Source: Helichrysum umbraculigerum (lineage: Eukaryota; Streptophyta; Magnoliopsida; Asterales; Asteraceae). From it: DNA of 64,000 nucleotides. Both the position numbers and the translations under genes were made by a program. Under the pieces are notes generated by a model. That model searched no databases and was not told where the DNA came from. It saw only the letters and a list, made by a program, of their open reading frames with translations. Location: NCBI GenBank assembly GCA_949592205.1, contig CATIUR010000006.1, positions 68,382,001 to 68,446,000 on the forward strand, in the 5' to 3' direction. Shown here piece by piece: positions 22,901 through 34,929 of the stretch. Numbering within the stretch: position 1 is the first letter of the stretch; every line of letters begins with the position of its first letter.

Positions 22901-24444
22901 GATGGATAACCCTTTCTCAGAAATTTCCGGGTTTTTAGGCAAGATATGATGTTGAGCCTCGTCCCACCGGTCTCCCCCTGTATGATCAAGGTTCTACCGA
23001 CGGCGAGAGGTATGCGAACAATTTTGTCGTAACAAATGATTTCGGCGCGATGTTTGGATAACCAGTCCATGCCTACGATGACATCGAAACTTCCTATCTC
23101 AATAGGCATAAGATCTATAGGGAAGATTTCGTCGGCTAGATTTAAAGTGCAATTAGGTATCACACTATCGGTTTCTATCAATTGGCCATTAGCTAGCTCT
23201 ACTGTGTACTTAACATCTAAAGCAATAGGTGTGATGTCAAGTAGAGGGCAAAATTCATCGGAAATATAACTTTTATCGGCGCCAGTATCAAACAGAATGG
23301 AAGCAGTTAAATTGTTGAGGAGGAACATACCCGTGACCACATTCGGGTCCTGACGGGCGTCCCCTGAGTTGATCACGAAGGCGTTACTTTTGGCATTGTT
23401 GTTGTTGCGGTGGTTGTTGTTGTTGTTGCCCTTATTCTTAAATTTTGGGCAAGAATCCCTAAAGTGTCCTGGGTTTCCACATTCATAGCAGGACTTAGGT
23501 TGTCGGGTATTTTTGTCAGAGGGGTTGTTGTTGGATTTGGGGGCTCGGCAATCCTTAGTCAAATGCCCGTACCTCCTGCAGTTGTTGCAAGGGGGATTGC
23601 ACTGACCAAAATGGTGATAGTTGCACTTAGGACAATAAGGCCTGTCCCCGGTGTAGCTGCGGTTGGATTCAGAGTTGGTGGTGTAGACTTGGACGGCGTT
23701 GTTTTTCTTGTTGGAGTTGTGGTGGTGTTCAGTGGATTTGCGTTTGTTGTTGTTGGAGGATGAGGTGTTGGAGGTCTCACGGCTGACAACTAGGGCCATG
23801 AGTTCGTGGGCCAATCGAATGGCACTCTCAGTGGTGGTTGGTTTGGATGAAGCGACGTTTCCCTGGATGTTCTCGGGGAGTCCACGAATGTATTTCTTAA
23901 TGCCCTTACTTTCTGGTTCGACCAAACTCGGGCACAATAAAGCAAACTGCTGAAATTTGGTGGTATATTCAGCAACATCATTTCCCTGCACCGCCAGGTG
24001 CCAGAATTCTTCCTCCAGTCTGTGCAATTCTTCTTCAGGACAGTATTTTTCTGTCAGCTTCTTCTTCAGTTCGGCCCAAGGAAGTCGATTTGCAACTTCA
24101 AGACCTACGGAGTTTGCGTGGGTTTTCCACCAAATGAGTGCACCTTCCTGAAAGGTGTAAGCAGCGAATTTGACCTTGTTGTTCTCAGTGCAATCGCAGA
24201 GACTGAAAACAGATTCCATGCGCTCAATCCAACGGATTAAGCCAATGGCACCTTCTGTGCCCTTGAAGTATAGTGGTTTACAGCTAAGAAAGTCCTTATA
24301 GGAGCAAGGTTTGGGTGGTGGAGTATTGGTTGTTGTGTCCTCGCTACCGGGTGGTGTTCGGGTAGCCAAGGCTTCGGTCACACTGCGGGCAATGATTCCC
24401 GCGATCTCAGCTTCGCTAAGGGTAATTTGACGACGAGGAGGCAT
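19999..24444 (-). pseudogene. Gypsy Gag-Pol, one frame broken by two TAG codons
   Basis: All parts lie in one frame from ATG 24444 to TAA 19999-20001, about 1480 codons. In order: retrotransposon Gag; zinc knuckles including CYECGNPGHFRDSC near residue 318; aspartic protease FDTGADKSYIS near 382; reverse transcriptase with FIDDILIY near 720; RNase H (DASHQGLG, TDHKSL); integrase with HHCC zinc finger and catalytic D, D, E (MDFII, SDRDSRF, DGQSERTIQT); and a C-terminal chromodomain-like region. TAG at 22045-22047 lies after RT in the connection region, where the family usually has Ser or Gln (TEVR-FLGLAGYYRRF). TAG at 20593-20595 follows CRSPIC, where Trp is usual. No frameshift was found. A splice acceptor TTACTCAG ends 4 nt before the ATG. 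Confidence 0.93.
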
Positions 24445-24448
24445 GATG

Positions 24449-26632
24449 CTGAGTAAGAAAGAACAAGGAAATGAAATAAGGTACTAGTCCGAGTGTGATG
24501 AACTAGTGGTGTGTTTGTCATCCTAAGACAAAACGTTAGAGAGAAAGAGGCCTATATTCATATAATATAATATAGCCTAAAGTTGTAATGAGGTCTATTC
24601 ATGTAAATATATGTATATCACATAATAACCTATTGAGTGTCTAGCACAGACGTGTTTTGAGTCCCGTTTCTCTCGAGGTCAGAGTCAACTAATGTATCCT
24701 GTTCAGCCATAACTTCCCTCAGATCTTACATCATCTTTATTTAATTGTACATAGTTGATCAAGCTATGTTAAATTAAATTCGTATGCTGTAATCCCTGAA
24801 CTGGTTATACCTAATAGGGAATACTGCCTAACGGTCATAGTCTAGGTCCACTAAATGCAACCTAGTTCACTATAACCTTAGGCTCTGATACCAATCTGTG
24901 ACACCCCCAAATTTGATGATATGCGGAAGCTCGATTTGGGTGTCACTAATCAATATACAAAGCACATAAGATATAATGAACGACCACTATATGCGTCGTT
25001 TTAAACTTGTATAGATAAAATAATTGTTTACATCAAAATATAGTTACATTAGCTCGATTCCTGAAATTTAGAGATTACATAGCATAATTACTTTTACAAA
25101 ATATAATAATGCAATCCAATCTCTAGTTGTATGAATGCTGACTCGAGCTAATAGTTCCTGCTTGTGCAGCCAACCTACTGCTGGATACCTGTGATAAATA
25201 CTAAAATGGGTCAGCGAAAACGCTGGTGAGCTCACAGGTTTGTATGTCAATGTATAGTTGTCAGAACCGCAATATTTATATTGAATTTAAAATGTAATTA
25301 AGCAAAATAAAAGTTATACTGTCCATGAGCACATAGTCTGAGCTTAACTTGATTTGTCAGGCCCAATTAAGGAAACCTAACTTGAAATGCCTCCTACGAG
25401 TGCCTAATCAACACTCGTCTTCCCAAATGCTAATACATCCGTTTGACCGGTTAGTGCGTGCTAACCCGGATGAGGATTGTCAATCCCATATGATATCATA
25501 TACTAACATTCACGCTAAAATATTAGAGACTATGCTTATGGAGGACTTTAAATTGATTAGCTTGAAACTCATGTAGTATTTGAAGTTTGGCACTTGCGTT
25601 CTACTTGTAAAACAAAATCGAGTAGTAATATCACACCCCTAGTTGTAAAACAGTGAAAATGGGGCTATGAAACTCACCTGAGTCTTGAAGTGTTAATTTA
25701 ATAAGCTCGAAGTAATTAGTTGTGAGTTGGTGTCCAAAGACTTGAAACCTGAATGTGTCCACGACACTTGAATTGTTATTAATTGTACAGATATCCCAGA
25801 GGACTACCTTTGTAGTTGTTATACAACTATGTATACATGTCCAAATTACTACTATTTGGTTGATTGAGTAGTTACAAGTTATTACGACTTGTTTGACTGA
25901 CTTGATACAAGTTACAACGACTTGTTTGATTGAATTGATACAAGTTACAACGACTTGTTTGATTTTAAGAAAAGTTGTGAAAACTTGTACGGCCCGTTGG
26001 TGATCGATGAAATTTAAATATTTCAATGTTCTCATTATGATTTGACAGGTTAACCTCGAAAAGTATGTCTCATAGTGTTTGAAAAGTCACATTGTATAGC
26101 GGGTTGAAGTTGTAATAGTTCGACACTTAGTGAAATTGTATTTTGAAATCCTGCTGTTTTATGCGACACAATCATGCGACACTAAATGGGTTATGCGACA
26201 CAAGGGTTGTGTCGCATATGAGTGCGACACAATGTCCATACGACACAAGGGTTGTGTCGCATGGGTGCGAAATGCTGATTCAACAGCGACATAGTGGTTG
26301 TGTCGTATGGGGTATGCGACATAGTCGTTATGTCGCAAGACTTGCGACACTAATTATCTGATACGACATAAGGTACGACACAAAGAATTTTATGCGACAC
26401 AAAAGCCAAAATGCGACACAACATGCGACACAAGGCTTGTGTCGCATGGATGAACACCAGCCCAGAAAGTCCGGCTGTCACGATATTTCCGGCCAAAAAT
26501 CCGTTTTAGACTCGTTTTTAGGCTATAAATTCGTGTTCTATGCATTGTAATGGACATATACTAGTTATAATAACAACCACAAATGAAAAATACTAAGAAT
26601 CGAGAGATTTCGGGATTTTGTCGGAAACTTAC
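24449..26632 (-). promoter_or_regulatory. Predicted leader intron of the nested gypsy element
   Basis: On the minus strand the donor CTTT|GTAAGTTTCCG has its GT at 26632-26631, inside the 5' LTR after a CT-rich leader. The acceptor CTTGTTCTTTCTTACTCAG ends at 24449 after a strong pyrimidine tract, just before the gag ATG at 24444. Splicing would remove both hairpin blocks and the PBS. Predicted only. Confidence 0.52.
24882..24893 (-). other. Primer-binding site (tRNA-iMet type)
   Basis: The minus strand reads TGGTATCAGAGC, 3 nt inside the 5' LTR border at 24897. Confidence 0.94.
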
Positions 26633-27370
26633 AAAGTGATGAAATGAAAATCCGAAAAGGTAGAAATGTAGATCGTCGCGAGGTGGTCGTTTATTTCCAA
26701 AGGGGCTTGAAGATCCGAGGTCGTTTAGTATGTTTATTTTGCGATTTTTGTTGATTTTGGTTTGTGGTTTAGTTGAGAGAAAAGTAAGAGAGGAGAGAGA
26801 GATAGAAGATGAGAAATGAAAGAAAATGAAAAAGGGAGGGGGTTTTGGTTGGGAGTTCCACTCTCAGCCTGAACCCCCGCGCTCCGTGCGGTGTTCGTTT
26901 TCTCCGTCGTTTAACGTCAAATAATTATTTACATTTTTATTATAAGTTTTAAAATACGATTTATTACGCGACATATTGTTTAAATATTTTACAAGTAAAT
27001 TTTTATTTGAGTTATAAAATGTAAGTTTGTTTATTTAGTTTGCGCGTTTTTAATATTTTAAATTGTGAAAGTTCGGTTTGTACGATACGAATGAATACGA
27101 AATATTATCACAATAATATTCTAAATAAAATTGAGTTATTAAATAATATTTGTATTACTGAATAAAATTGTTCACCAACGTCCGTATTTATTGTATCGAA
27201 ATTCATTCGATTTGAAACTTGTACGATTTAAACAAACCGCATAATTGTAGATATATATTCAACAATATATGTATAATAATTGATACATTAATTAGCCTAA
27301 CACAGAACTAATTACATGTATTACACTTGATTAGGCACTAAATTATAGTCCTAAATTGACGGTTGTCACA
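24897..27370 (-). repeat. 5' LTR of the nested gypsy element
   Basis: It is 2474 bp with the same borders as the 3' LTR. Differences seen by eye are near 25052, 25273, 25578, 25649, 25853 and 26749. It carries the hairpin blocks at 25813-25958 and 26163-26446 and the donor-like site at 26632. The CT-rich leader lies at about 26780-26835 (GA-rich on the plus strand). Confidence 0.96.
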
Positions 27371-27823
27371 CCGACCGGGCCGGTCGAACCGGGTCTTAAA
27401 ACATTGGTCATAACAGAAAAACTTGTAATTAGTTTAACGTCTTCACGGGATGCACATCCGGTTGCAGGCATAATTGAAGATACGTAAATGAATAATTGAA
27501 GAACTTAAAGTGGAAGGTTATCAGGCAGATTCTATATTTCTTCCTTGTTTCAAACACTCCTAGGGGCTAGGATAACAACTTTTGGACCAATTAATGATGC
27601 TCCAACTATTAGATTTTGAGTAATCGATGCATGTTACGAAGTACTACTAGTTACTTCAATGCACATACTGATTTATTACTAATAAAGTTGGTACGTAGCA
27701 ACTTATAAACCAATTTCAGAACTTTTGGCTAACAAATGGGGTGAAACTGTAATTCAGTGACAGCAGGAGTTGTCACAACATAGTGACGGCTTTAGATTTG
27801 GCACTAATAATATACACTTATAC

Positions 27824-28015
27824 AGGGGCGGATGTAGTTCTTTGCATGGGTTCCCAGGCCCCCCATAACATTCAGCCTAATAGTGTAAAAATACCTATAT
27901 TTCTTAATTAGACCCCAAGACAAAAACGATTGGGCCCCATAACAAACTAATATAATGAACGATGAGCTATTTTTTTTCTTTAAGATAGTGTAAAATGAAT
28001 CCACTTTGTTGCCCC
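27824..28015. mobile_element. hAT-like MITE remnant
   Basis: It starts CAGGGGCGGATGTAG, the terminus of the CAGGGGCGG hAT family seen at 37508, 38392 and 39295. A gcccccctaat-like right part lies near 28010. No 8-bp target duplication was found, so the right border is approximate. Confidence 0.45.
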
Positions 28016-28154
28016 CTAATTCTCTATAACTCGAAGACCACATTACACATGCTCACTATTACCAATTTTCTTAACTTCAATTTCAGTTTGATTGGATTTG
28101 ACCATTAAATAAATACTTAACTTACATAATTGTAAAAAAAAAGTTTGTTGATTG

Positions 28155-28282
28155 TATTAGATTATATTAGGAGTTTATTGTATTACCCAAAATAGAGATT
28201 GCTTAGTGTAATTATGTGTTCTATATAATCTCCTATAATCTTGATTATTCATACGATACACAATACAATCATTCCTTTATTT
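28155..28282 (+). repeat. 5' LTR of the copia element (128 bp)
   Basis: It runs from TATTAGATTATATTAGGAG to CCTTTATTT, directly followed by the PBS. The terminal dinucleotide is TA where TG is usual. Confidence 0.92.
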
Positions 28283-28294
28283 TGGTATCAGAGC
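28283..28294 (+). other. Primer-binding site (tRNA-iMet type)
   Basis: TGGTATCAGAGC immediately follows the 5' LTR. Confidence 0.94.
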
Positions 28295-28387
28295 AAGTTG
28301 CCCTAATCTCTCCAAACCGGCTGCCGGCCACAAAGCCGCCTCGCATTGCCGGATTCCTTTTTTTTTTTAATCACCGAACACAACATC

Positions 28388-31300
28388 ATGGCCATGATTG
28401 CTGCCATATCACAACTCGATAAAACCACACACAATTCACACAAGTTTGCCTTTAAACTCTGCCCTACAAATTATGGCTTCTGGAAATCTATGCTCGAAGC
28501 CTTCTTCACCACACACGGCTTGTTTGGTTACATTAATGGAACAATCCCATGCCCATCACCAACCGTTACTTCAGCCGAATCTTCTGACAAAGACAAAAAT
28601 AAAACCGACCCCCAACCTAACCCTAATCATGCGACGTGGGTTGCTAATGATGCACACGTTCGTATGCTCCTCATGTCTACTATATCCGAAGCCTCATTCC
28701 AGCATGTTCAAGGGACTACCTCACGAGAACTCTGGTTATCCCATGAATCTGCTTATGCCCCACATACTTCCTCGCGTGAATATACTCTCAAAACACAGCT
28801 CTTTAAAATTCAGATGAAGGGTGACGAAACTTCATCTGCTTATCTGAACCGAGCACAAGAATATTCGGATGCCCTTGCAAACATTGGAGAACCGATCAAA
28901 GAAAAAGATGTGGTTATGCTCGTGATATCCGGTATTCGTGATGAATACAATGGATTAAAATCCACCCTCCTTGCTCGACAGTCTCCTACTAAGTTTTCTG
29001 AACTACGTGGTCTCTTATCCGACCATGATTACATGATTAAGAAAACAATAACCGAACCCTCTCCTGTTCAGGCCTTTATGGCTGCTGCTGGTCACACATC
29101 CTCGGCTACCAACCCCACTACATCTATTCCTAGTGATACTCTTCAGGCCTTACAACAATTGGTTGGCCAGCTAGGTTTACAACTGCAACCCGCATCTTCT
29201 GCCTCAGGCCAGAACTATCAAACTTATTACACCAACCGCTTGAACAACAACAGTTATAGAGGACGTGATAGCAGAGGACGTGGTCGGGGCAACATCTCCA
29301 ACAACCGAGGTGGCGGTACCAGAAATTATTTCCCGTGGGCCATGGGCATCGAATCAGAATACAGTATACGGGACATGTAATCATTGTGGTATAGGACATA
29401 TACCTGCTGAATGTCCCAACCGAGATCCATCCACTCTTAGGACACGACCTTCTGCAAATTATGCTGACACACGTTCCCAAACCACCTCTACTTGGCTACC
29501 AGACACCGGTTCTAGCAATCACGTTACTCCAGATCTCTCAGGGTTCGATACATCCGAACCATACTTTGGCAGCGACAATCTTCATGTTAGTAATGGTAAG
29601 GGTCTCCCAATTCTTCATTTAGGATCTTCAAAATTTTATCTCCCACTAAAACGTTCTCCCTTACTAAAATTCTTCATGTACCAGATATCAAAAAAAAATT
29701 ACTTTCCGTTCAACAATTTTATCATGATAATAATGTTTTCTTTGAATTTCACTCTACTTTCTTTCATGTGAAGCTACCCACAATATCCTCCTCACGGGTC
29801 CAAATGATGGTGGTCTCTATTCCATTCGTTTGCCTTGTGTTCAACCGTTCAAGAAAGTTGCCTTCTCTGTCACACGTGCGACTTCCGATATATGGCATCA
29901 ACGTCTGGGACATCCACACCCACAACTTTTTATTTCTATGCTTTCTAGATTTCGTTTACCTGTTTTGAATAAAAGTAGTTTATCTCCTTGTACTTCCTAT
30001 TCTATCGGGAAATCTTCAAAACTGCATTTGTTGCCTTCTAATTATAAAAATTCACGTATTTTAGATCTTATTTATTGTGACGTGTGGGGTCCTGCACCTG
30101 TCCCTTCCTTTGATGGACATCTTTATTTTTTATTATGTGTTGACCACTACTCTCGTTTTATGTGGATGTTTCCTCTCAAACGAAGATCTGATGTTTATGA
30201 TATTTTTACAAAATTTGTAACCTTAGCTGAACGACAATTTCAGTGTACATTAAAATCTGTCCAAACAGATGGTGGAGGGGAATTTCGTGTCCTCTCCTTT
30301 TTCTTCTCATCTCGAGGCATTGCTCACCGTCTCTCTTGTCCTCACACAAGTGAACAGAATGGAATAGTTGAACGCTGTCACCGCTATGTTGTTGAAACTG
30401 GACTTACACTTCTCACACACTCTCATGTTCCTTCACGATTTTGGCACTATGCTTTTGACACCGCCGTCTATCTGATTAATCGCATGCCTTCCAAAATAAC
30501 ATTTGGTCTCTCACCCTTTGAAACCCTTCTACATCGTAAACCTGATTATTCTTTTCTTCGTGTTTTTGGGTGTCAATGCTTCCCACATCTCCGGCCATAC
30601 AACTCTCATAAAATGGACTTTCGATCGACCTCTTGTGTATTACTCGGGTATAGTTCCTCTCACCACGGATACCGATGTTTTGATCCTGTTACCGACCGTA
30701 TCTACATCGCTCGCCATGTTCGCTTTCATGAAACTAATTTTCCATTTCATCAAACTCATGTACCTAAGACTACTCCAGATCTGTATTTTTCATCATATCC
30801 CTCACTTGCTCCTTTTCCTTTAACTCCACAACCACCATCGGACCAGTCCACTCCTGAACCACAATCGGACCAGTCCACTCCTGAACCACAATCAAACCGG
30901 TCCACTCCTGAATCTCACTCGCCCGTTGCATCTTCTCAGGAAGCTCAAACAACCACGACCCAATCCACTCCACAACCACCTTCAGAAACCACATCCCCCA
31001 CCGTTCCTGACCCATCCACATCTCCACAACCCACAAATCAACGGTCTTCTGCGCCTATCTCGTCTTCTGTACAACCCACTGTTCGATCTCGGCCTGCCAA
31101 TTTACTACCAAACCCGAAGCCCAATACTCGCTTTGATCCGTCATCTTTTCATACTACTTCTATTGATTCTGACACCGAACCCACTTCTTTTGCCATTGGC
31201 AACAAAGATCCTCGCTGGCGTAAAGCTATGGCAGCGGAGTATTCAGCTCTCTTGAGAAATGGTACATGGTCTCTTGTCCCTCCTGTTAATGGTACTAATA

Positions 31301-33751
31301 TTGTTGATTGCCGATGGGTTTACAGGATTAAACGTGATCAAAATGGTGTTGTCATGAGATATAAAGCTCGTTTGGTTGCCAAAGGGTTTAATCAGCAACC
31401 GGGGGTTGATTATACAGATACTTTTAGTCCTGTCGTGAAATTCACTACTATTCGGGTTGTTCTTGCACTTGCTGTTACTCATCAGTGGCCATTACGTCAA
31501 TTGGATGTTCGAAATGCCTTTTTACATGGGGATTTAAAAGAAACAGTTTACTTAAGACAACCACCGGGCTTTGTTGATCCGCATAATCCCAATCATGTAT
31601 GTTTACTACACAAATCTTTGTATAGGCTCAAGCAGGCTCCGCGGGCATGGTTCCAACGCCTATCTCATGTTTTGACAACTCTTTGTTTTTACGGCTCCAA
31701 AACAGATCCGTCACTCTTTATTTATTCAAAGAATGGAGTTGTGTTATATATGCTAGTGTACGTTGATGATATTATTTTGACAGGAAATAATACCGCTGCT
31801 ATTGAGCATATGATTCAAAAACTCAGTCGCTCCTTTGCTATACAAGATATGGGCCCTTTGTCCTATTTTTTGGGTATCGAAATCCACCGTCAAGGTCGTG
31901 ATATGTTATTGCTACAGTAAAAGTACGTTAATGATTTACTAGAGCGCTCGGGTTTTACATTTTCCAAACCGGCAGGGCCGGTCCTGAGTTCTTTAATGCC
32001 CTGGGCGAGACGATTGAAATATGCCCCTATAAATCCTTACAAACAATCCACACACTATTTTTTATGAGCATGAATATGAAATCTAGTTAAGCTTAGGCGC
32101 AGGTGGACTATTTTTATTAGATAGATAAGATGATTTAGTAACTTAAGAAGACAAACTCCGAATTATAAGTTCAAAATAGACCTTAAATGATGTTTTCATG
32201 CATTATTGAAACACTAGGATAGACTCTTAAATACGTACGGTTTAATTGTTGTAAGTATAGGTAAAGACCTTAACTTTAATATGTTTATTTATTTAGAAAT
32301 TGAATATGTATTCAACAACATCCTATGTAATTTGCTTATTTCAACCTAAAGTACAACTTCTAAGTTCTCTTTTAAAGTTCTTTTAGTCTTTTAACGTTTC
32401 AAACAAAAAATCACAAGTTAAAATCATTAAATTTCACAAATACAAAAGCATACGATATAATCTTTCAACAAGTTAATTATTAAAACGGCTAATATATAAA
32501 AATAAGTAAAAGTAATAATCCAAAATATTTAAAATATAAATTTATCGTCTTATTAATACTACGTATATATCTATATCAAATATCAGGTTAATAGGGGTTA
32601 AACAGTTAGATTATTAAAATCTGAGGGGATTAAATGTATCTTTGTTTAAAGTTGAGGGTAACTTGGGAAACATTTCATAAAAGCAAGCAAATGGGACCCA
32701 CGGATGTCATCTTCTCCGCACATCCTTCATGTTTTCCTCTGAAACTTAATTTTCACCATTAAAAATAGATCAAAAGCTTTATTTTGTTTCCATAACTTCA
32801 AGATCTTAACTATATAAACATATTTAATATGCCCAACGATATCATATAACATGAACTAATTGTTTCAAAATCAGTTTTTAGCTACAAAAAACTTCAGAAT
32901 CGCATGTACTCAAATCCTACACTTGAACCTTGATGCCCCCTCTTCATCTGATGCCCAGGGCCGTCGCCCGGCCTGCCCAGCCCCAGGGCCGGCCCTGCAA
33001 ACCGGTACCTTCTCCTATGTCTACTTCAGCAAATCTTGCATTGCATGATGGTGTGTTGTTTGATGATCCGGTTAAATATAGACAGATCGTTGGTGCCTTA
33101 CAGTACGTCACCCTTTCTCGTCCGGACATTGCCTTTGCAGTTAACAAAGTTTGTCAATACATGCATGCACCTACAGTCAACCACTGGGTTGCTGTTAAAC
33201 GCATCCTTCGATATCTTCAGGGTACTCCTACCTATGGTTTGTTGATTAAACACAACACCGGTTCTCGTTTACATGCTTATACTGATTCGGCATTCTTCCC
33301 TTTACAAGCCTTTTCCGATGCCGATTGGGCTGGATGTCCGGATGACCGACGATCTACCGGGGGATTTGCAATATATCTTGGTAACAACCTAATCTCATGG
33401 TCATCAAGAAAGCAAAAGACTATCTCTAGGTCATCGACTGAATCTGAGTACAAAGCTTTAGCAAACACCGTCGCCGAGGTCACATGGCTTGAAACATTGC
33501 TTCGTGAGTTAAGAGTTCCTATGAAGTCTGTCCCAACTCTATGGTGTGATAATCTTGGTGCCACGTATTTATCAGCCAACCCGGTTTTCCATGCTTGAAC
33601 TAAGCACGTAGAAGTTGATTTTCATTTTGTTCGTGAGAAGGTAGCTCAAGGAAAGTTATCGGTCCAGTTTATTTATACAAATGATCAGATAAGATATCTT
33701 TACAAAGGCTCTTTCATCAGATCGGTTTATGTTTTTGAGGACCAAGCTTAA
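28388..33751 (+). pseudogene. Copia Gag-Pol, frameshifted and interrupted
   Basis: Gag runs from about 28388 to 29340. A frameshift moves the zinc knuckle (CNHCGIGHIPAEC) and protease (LPDTGSSNHVT) to another frame at 29340-29700. A second frameshift precedes the integrase/RT frame starting near 29830. That frame shows HQRLGHPHP, the integrase core with QTDGGGEF and EQNGIVER, a Pro/Ser/Thr-rich linker with the repeated unit QSTPEPQSD, and RT with LDVRNAFLHGDL and YVDDIILTG. TAA at 31918-31920 lies in frame, followed by sense codons KYVNDLLERSG. After the hAT insert, RNase H resumes (DADWAGCPDDRRSTGG, STESEYKAL). TGA at 33596-33598 falls where Arg (CGA) is usual, and the reading ends at TAA 33749-33751. 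The copy cannot be functional. Confidence 0.92.
31973..32997. mobile_element. Non-autonomous hAT element inside copia pol (1025 bp)
   Basis: The ends are CAGGGCCGGTCCTG and CAGGGCCGGCCCTG as inverted repeats. The perfect 8-bp target duplication CAAACCGG is at 31965-31972 and 32998-33005. The inside is AT-rich without a transposase. The copia reading frame continues across the site in recognisable protein sequence once the insert is ignored. Confidence 0.93.
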
Positions 33752-33782
33752 GGTCGCTCCTCGCCCTTAGCTTGCGGGGGTC

Positions 33783-33910
33783 TATTAGATTATATTAGGA
33801 GTTTATTGTATTACCCAAAATAGAGATTGCTTAGTGTAATTATGTGTTCTATATAATCTCCTGTAATCTTGATTATTCTTACGATACACAATACAATCAT
33901 TCCTTTATTT
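33783..33910 (+). repeat. 3' LTR of the copia element (128 bp)
   Basis: It is nearly identical to the 5' LTR, with about two substitutions, and is flanked by GATTG at 33911-33915. Confidence 0.93.
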
Positions 33911-33915
33911 GATTG

Positions 33916-34890
33916 TATTTACTATTAGGGTTAAAGTTGTAATTATATATATATTTTTTATTATGAAAAGATCTAACATATTAGCACAGTTAAATTTAAT
34001 CTTTTAACTTTAAAAGTTCAAATGGTTATTTCATTAAGTTTTATATAAAAAGAACACGAATTCTAAGAATTCATCTTAGATTGACACCTATACACCTTAT
34101 AAGTTGACAAGTGTAACTTAAGTTTAAATAAATAACAATGTATAATTAACTAACTCCATTCCAATTACCCATTTTTTTAATTAACTAATTCCATTCCTTA
34201 CTTATACATAACTTATTTAGATAACAACTTAATCCTTACTATTTAAATTAAAAGAACCACTTTTACTCTTAAGATTGATACATAATCATCCTATATAACA
34301 TGTGTCATCTTAATTGTTTTAATTTTCTAATCTTAGTTTTTTTATAACATATAGTCTAACTTAATTTTAATCCTAATTTTAAATATAAATATATAAACTT
34401 CTTAAACATCTCAAAAATGACATAAAATTCTACATTTTAAAAATAAATTTTATGTTCATGCAAACTTGATTACACTAATTAAAATCATTAAAACTGTAGT
34501 TAACAAGTCATTAGCGTATCATACTTAAGTAGATGTTAACTTTCAAGTTATAAATAAATAACACATATGGGCTTAATTGAAAATGTTCTTGATCAAGCAC
34601 AATGCCTAACTATTAACGTATGTGAGTTTTAGTGATCCAAATCTTAGTTTAGATTCTTAAATTGTGGTAGTTTTATTGTCGATGAATAGAACAAGTGAAC
34701 AACTATTATGAAGACGTAGCTAATATTGAAATAACAGATTATTAAGAACATATTATTATTTATTTCTATGTCTTCCTAAATTTTTCATCGGGTCTTACAA
34801 CTAATTTATACTAGACATAATCTCACATACGACGCCCTAATCAAAGTTCTGGTGTTTAACATCACAAAAGTTGTCCTTAACCTTTCTAAA
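33916..34890. other. AT-rich intergenic DNA
   Basis: No gene, tandem array or paired transposon ends were recognised here. It may be the body of a Helitron-like element whose 3' end is at 34929, but no 5' end was identified. Confidence 0.35.
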
Positions 34891-34894
34891 CGTG

Positions 34895-34929
34895 GGCCGT
34901 GCGTTGCACGGCGCAAAATCCTTACTAGT
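34895..34929 (+). mobile_element. Helitron-like 3' terminus
   Basis: The hairpin GCCGTGC-GTT-GCACGGC (34895-34911) is followed by GCAAAATCCTTACTAGT. A GC-rich hairpin about 10 nt before a CTAG(T) end is the usual Helitron 3' signature. The 5' end was not found. Confidence 0.5.

Larger units (their letters stand above)
17491..27370 (-). mobile_element. Complete young Ty3/gypsy chromovirus element (Tekay-like)
   Basis: This 9.88-kb element on the minus strand has two 2474-bp LTRs, a tRNA-iMet PBS, one gag-pol frame, a polypurine tract and a 5-bp target duplication (CCGAC). Aligning the LTRs by eye at a fixed offset of 7406 bp gave about six substitutions and no indel. At commonly used plant LTR rates this means roughly 0.1 million years. 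The C-terminal domain of Pol (WEREDQ, EIMDREVKQLKQSR) is typical of chromodomain-bearing plant gypsy elements. Two in-frame TAG codons interrupt pol, so this copy cannot make full-length Pol without suppression. Confidence 0.95.
16929..27406. mobile_element. hAT MITE split by a nested gypsy element
   Basis: The left end is CAATGTTTTAAAACCCGGG (from 16929) and the right end is CCGGGTCTTAAAACATTG (to 27406), an inverted repeat. A perfect 8-bp target duplication GTCATAAC lies at 16921-16928 and 27407-27414. Without the gypsy insert (17491-27370) and its duplicated 5 bp, the element is about 590 bp. It is rich in GGTCCGACC-type palindromes and has no transposase. This nesting gives the order of events: MITE first, gypsy second. 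Confidence 0.92.
28155..33910 (+). mobile_element. Ty1/copia element with short LTRs, split by a hAT element
   Basis: Two 128-bp LTRs (28155-28282 and 33783-33910) flank a PBS, gag-pol remnants and a purine-rich tract (ttgcgggggtc) before the 3' LTR. The target duplication GATTG is at 28150-28154 and 33911-33915. The LTRs differ at about two positions. The domain order integrase before RT assigns it to copia; short LTRs and the integrase sequence suggest an Ale/Retrofit-like lineage, which is less certain. A 1025-bp hAT element interrupts pol between RT and RNase H. Confidence 0.94.

Noticed and set aside
23410..23763. Plus-strand open frames antisense to gag-pol (also 22688-22909, 23036-23269, 23699-23953)
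   Set aside because: They are shadows of the real minus-strand reading frame.
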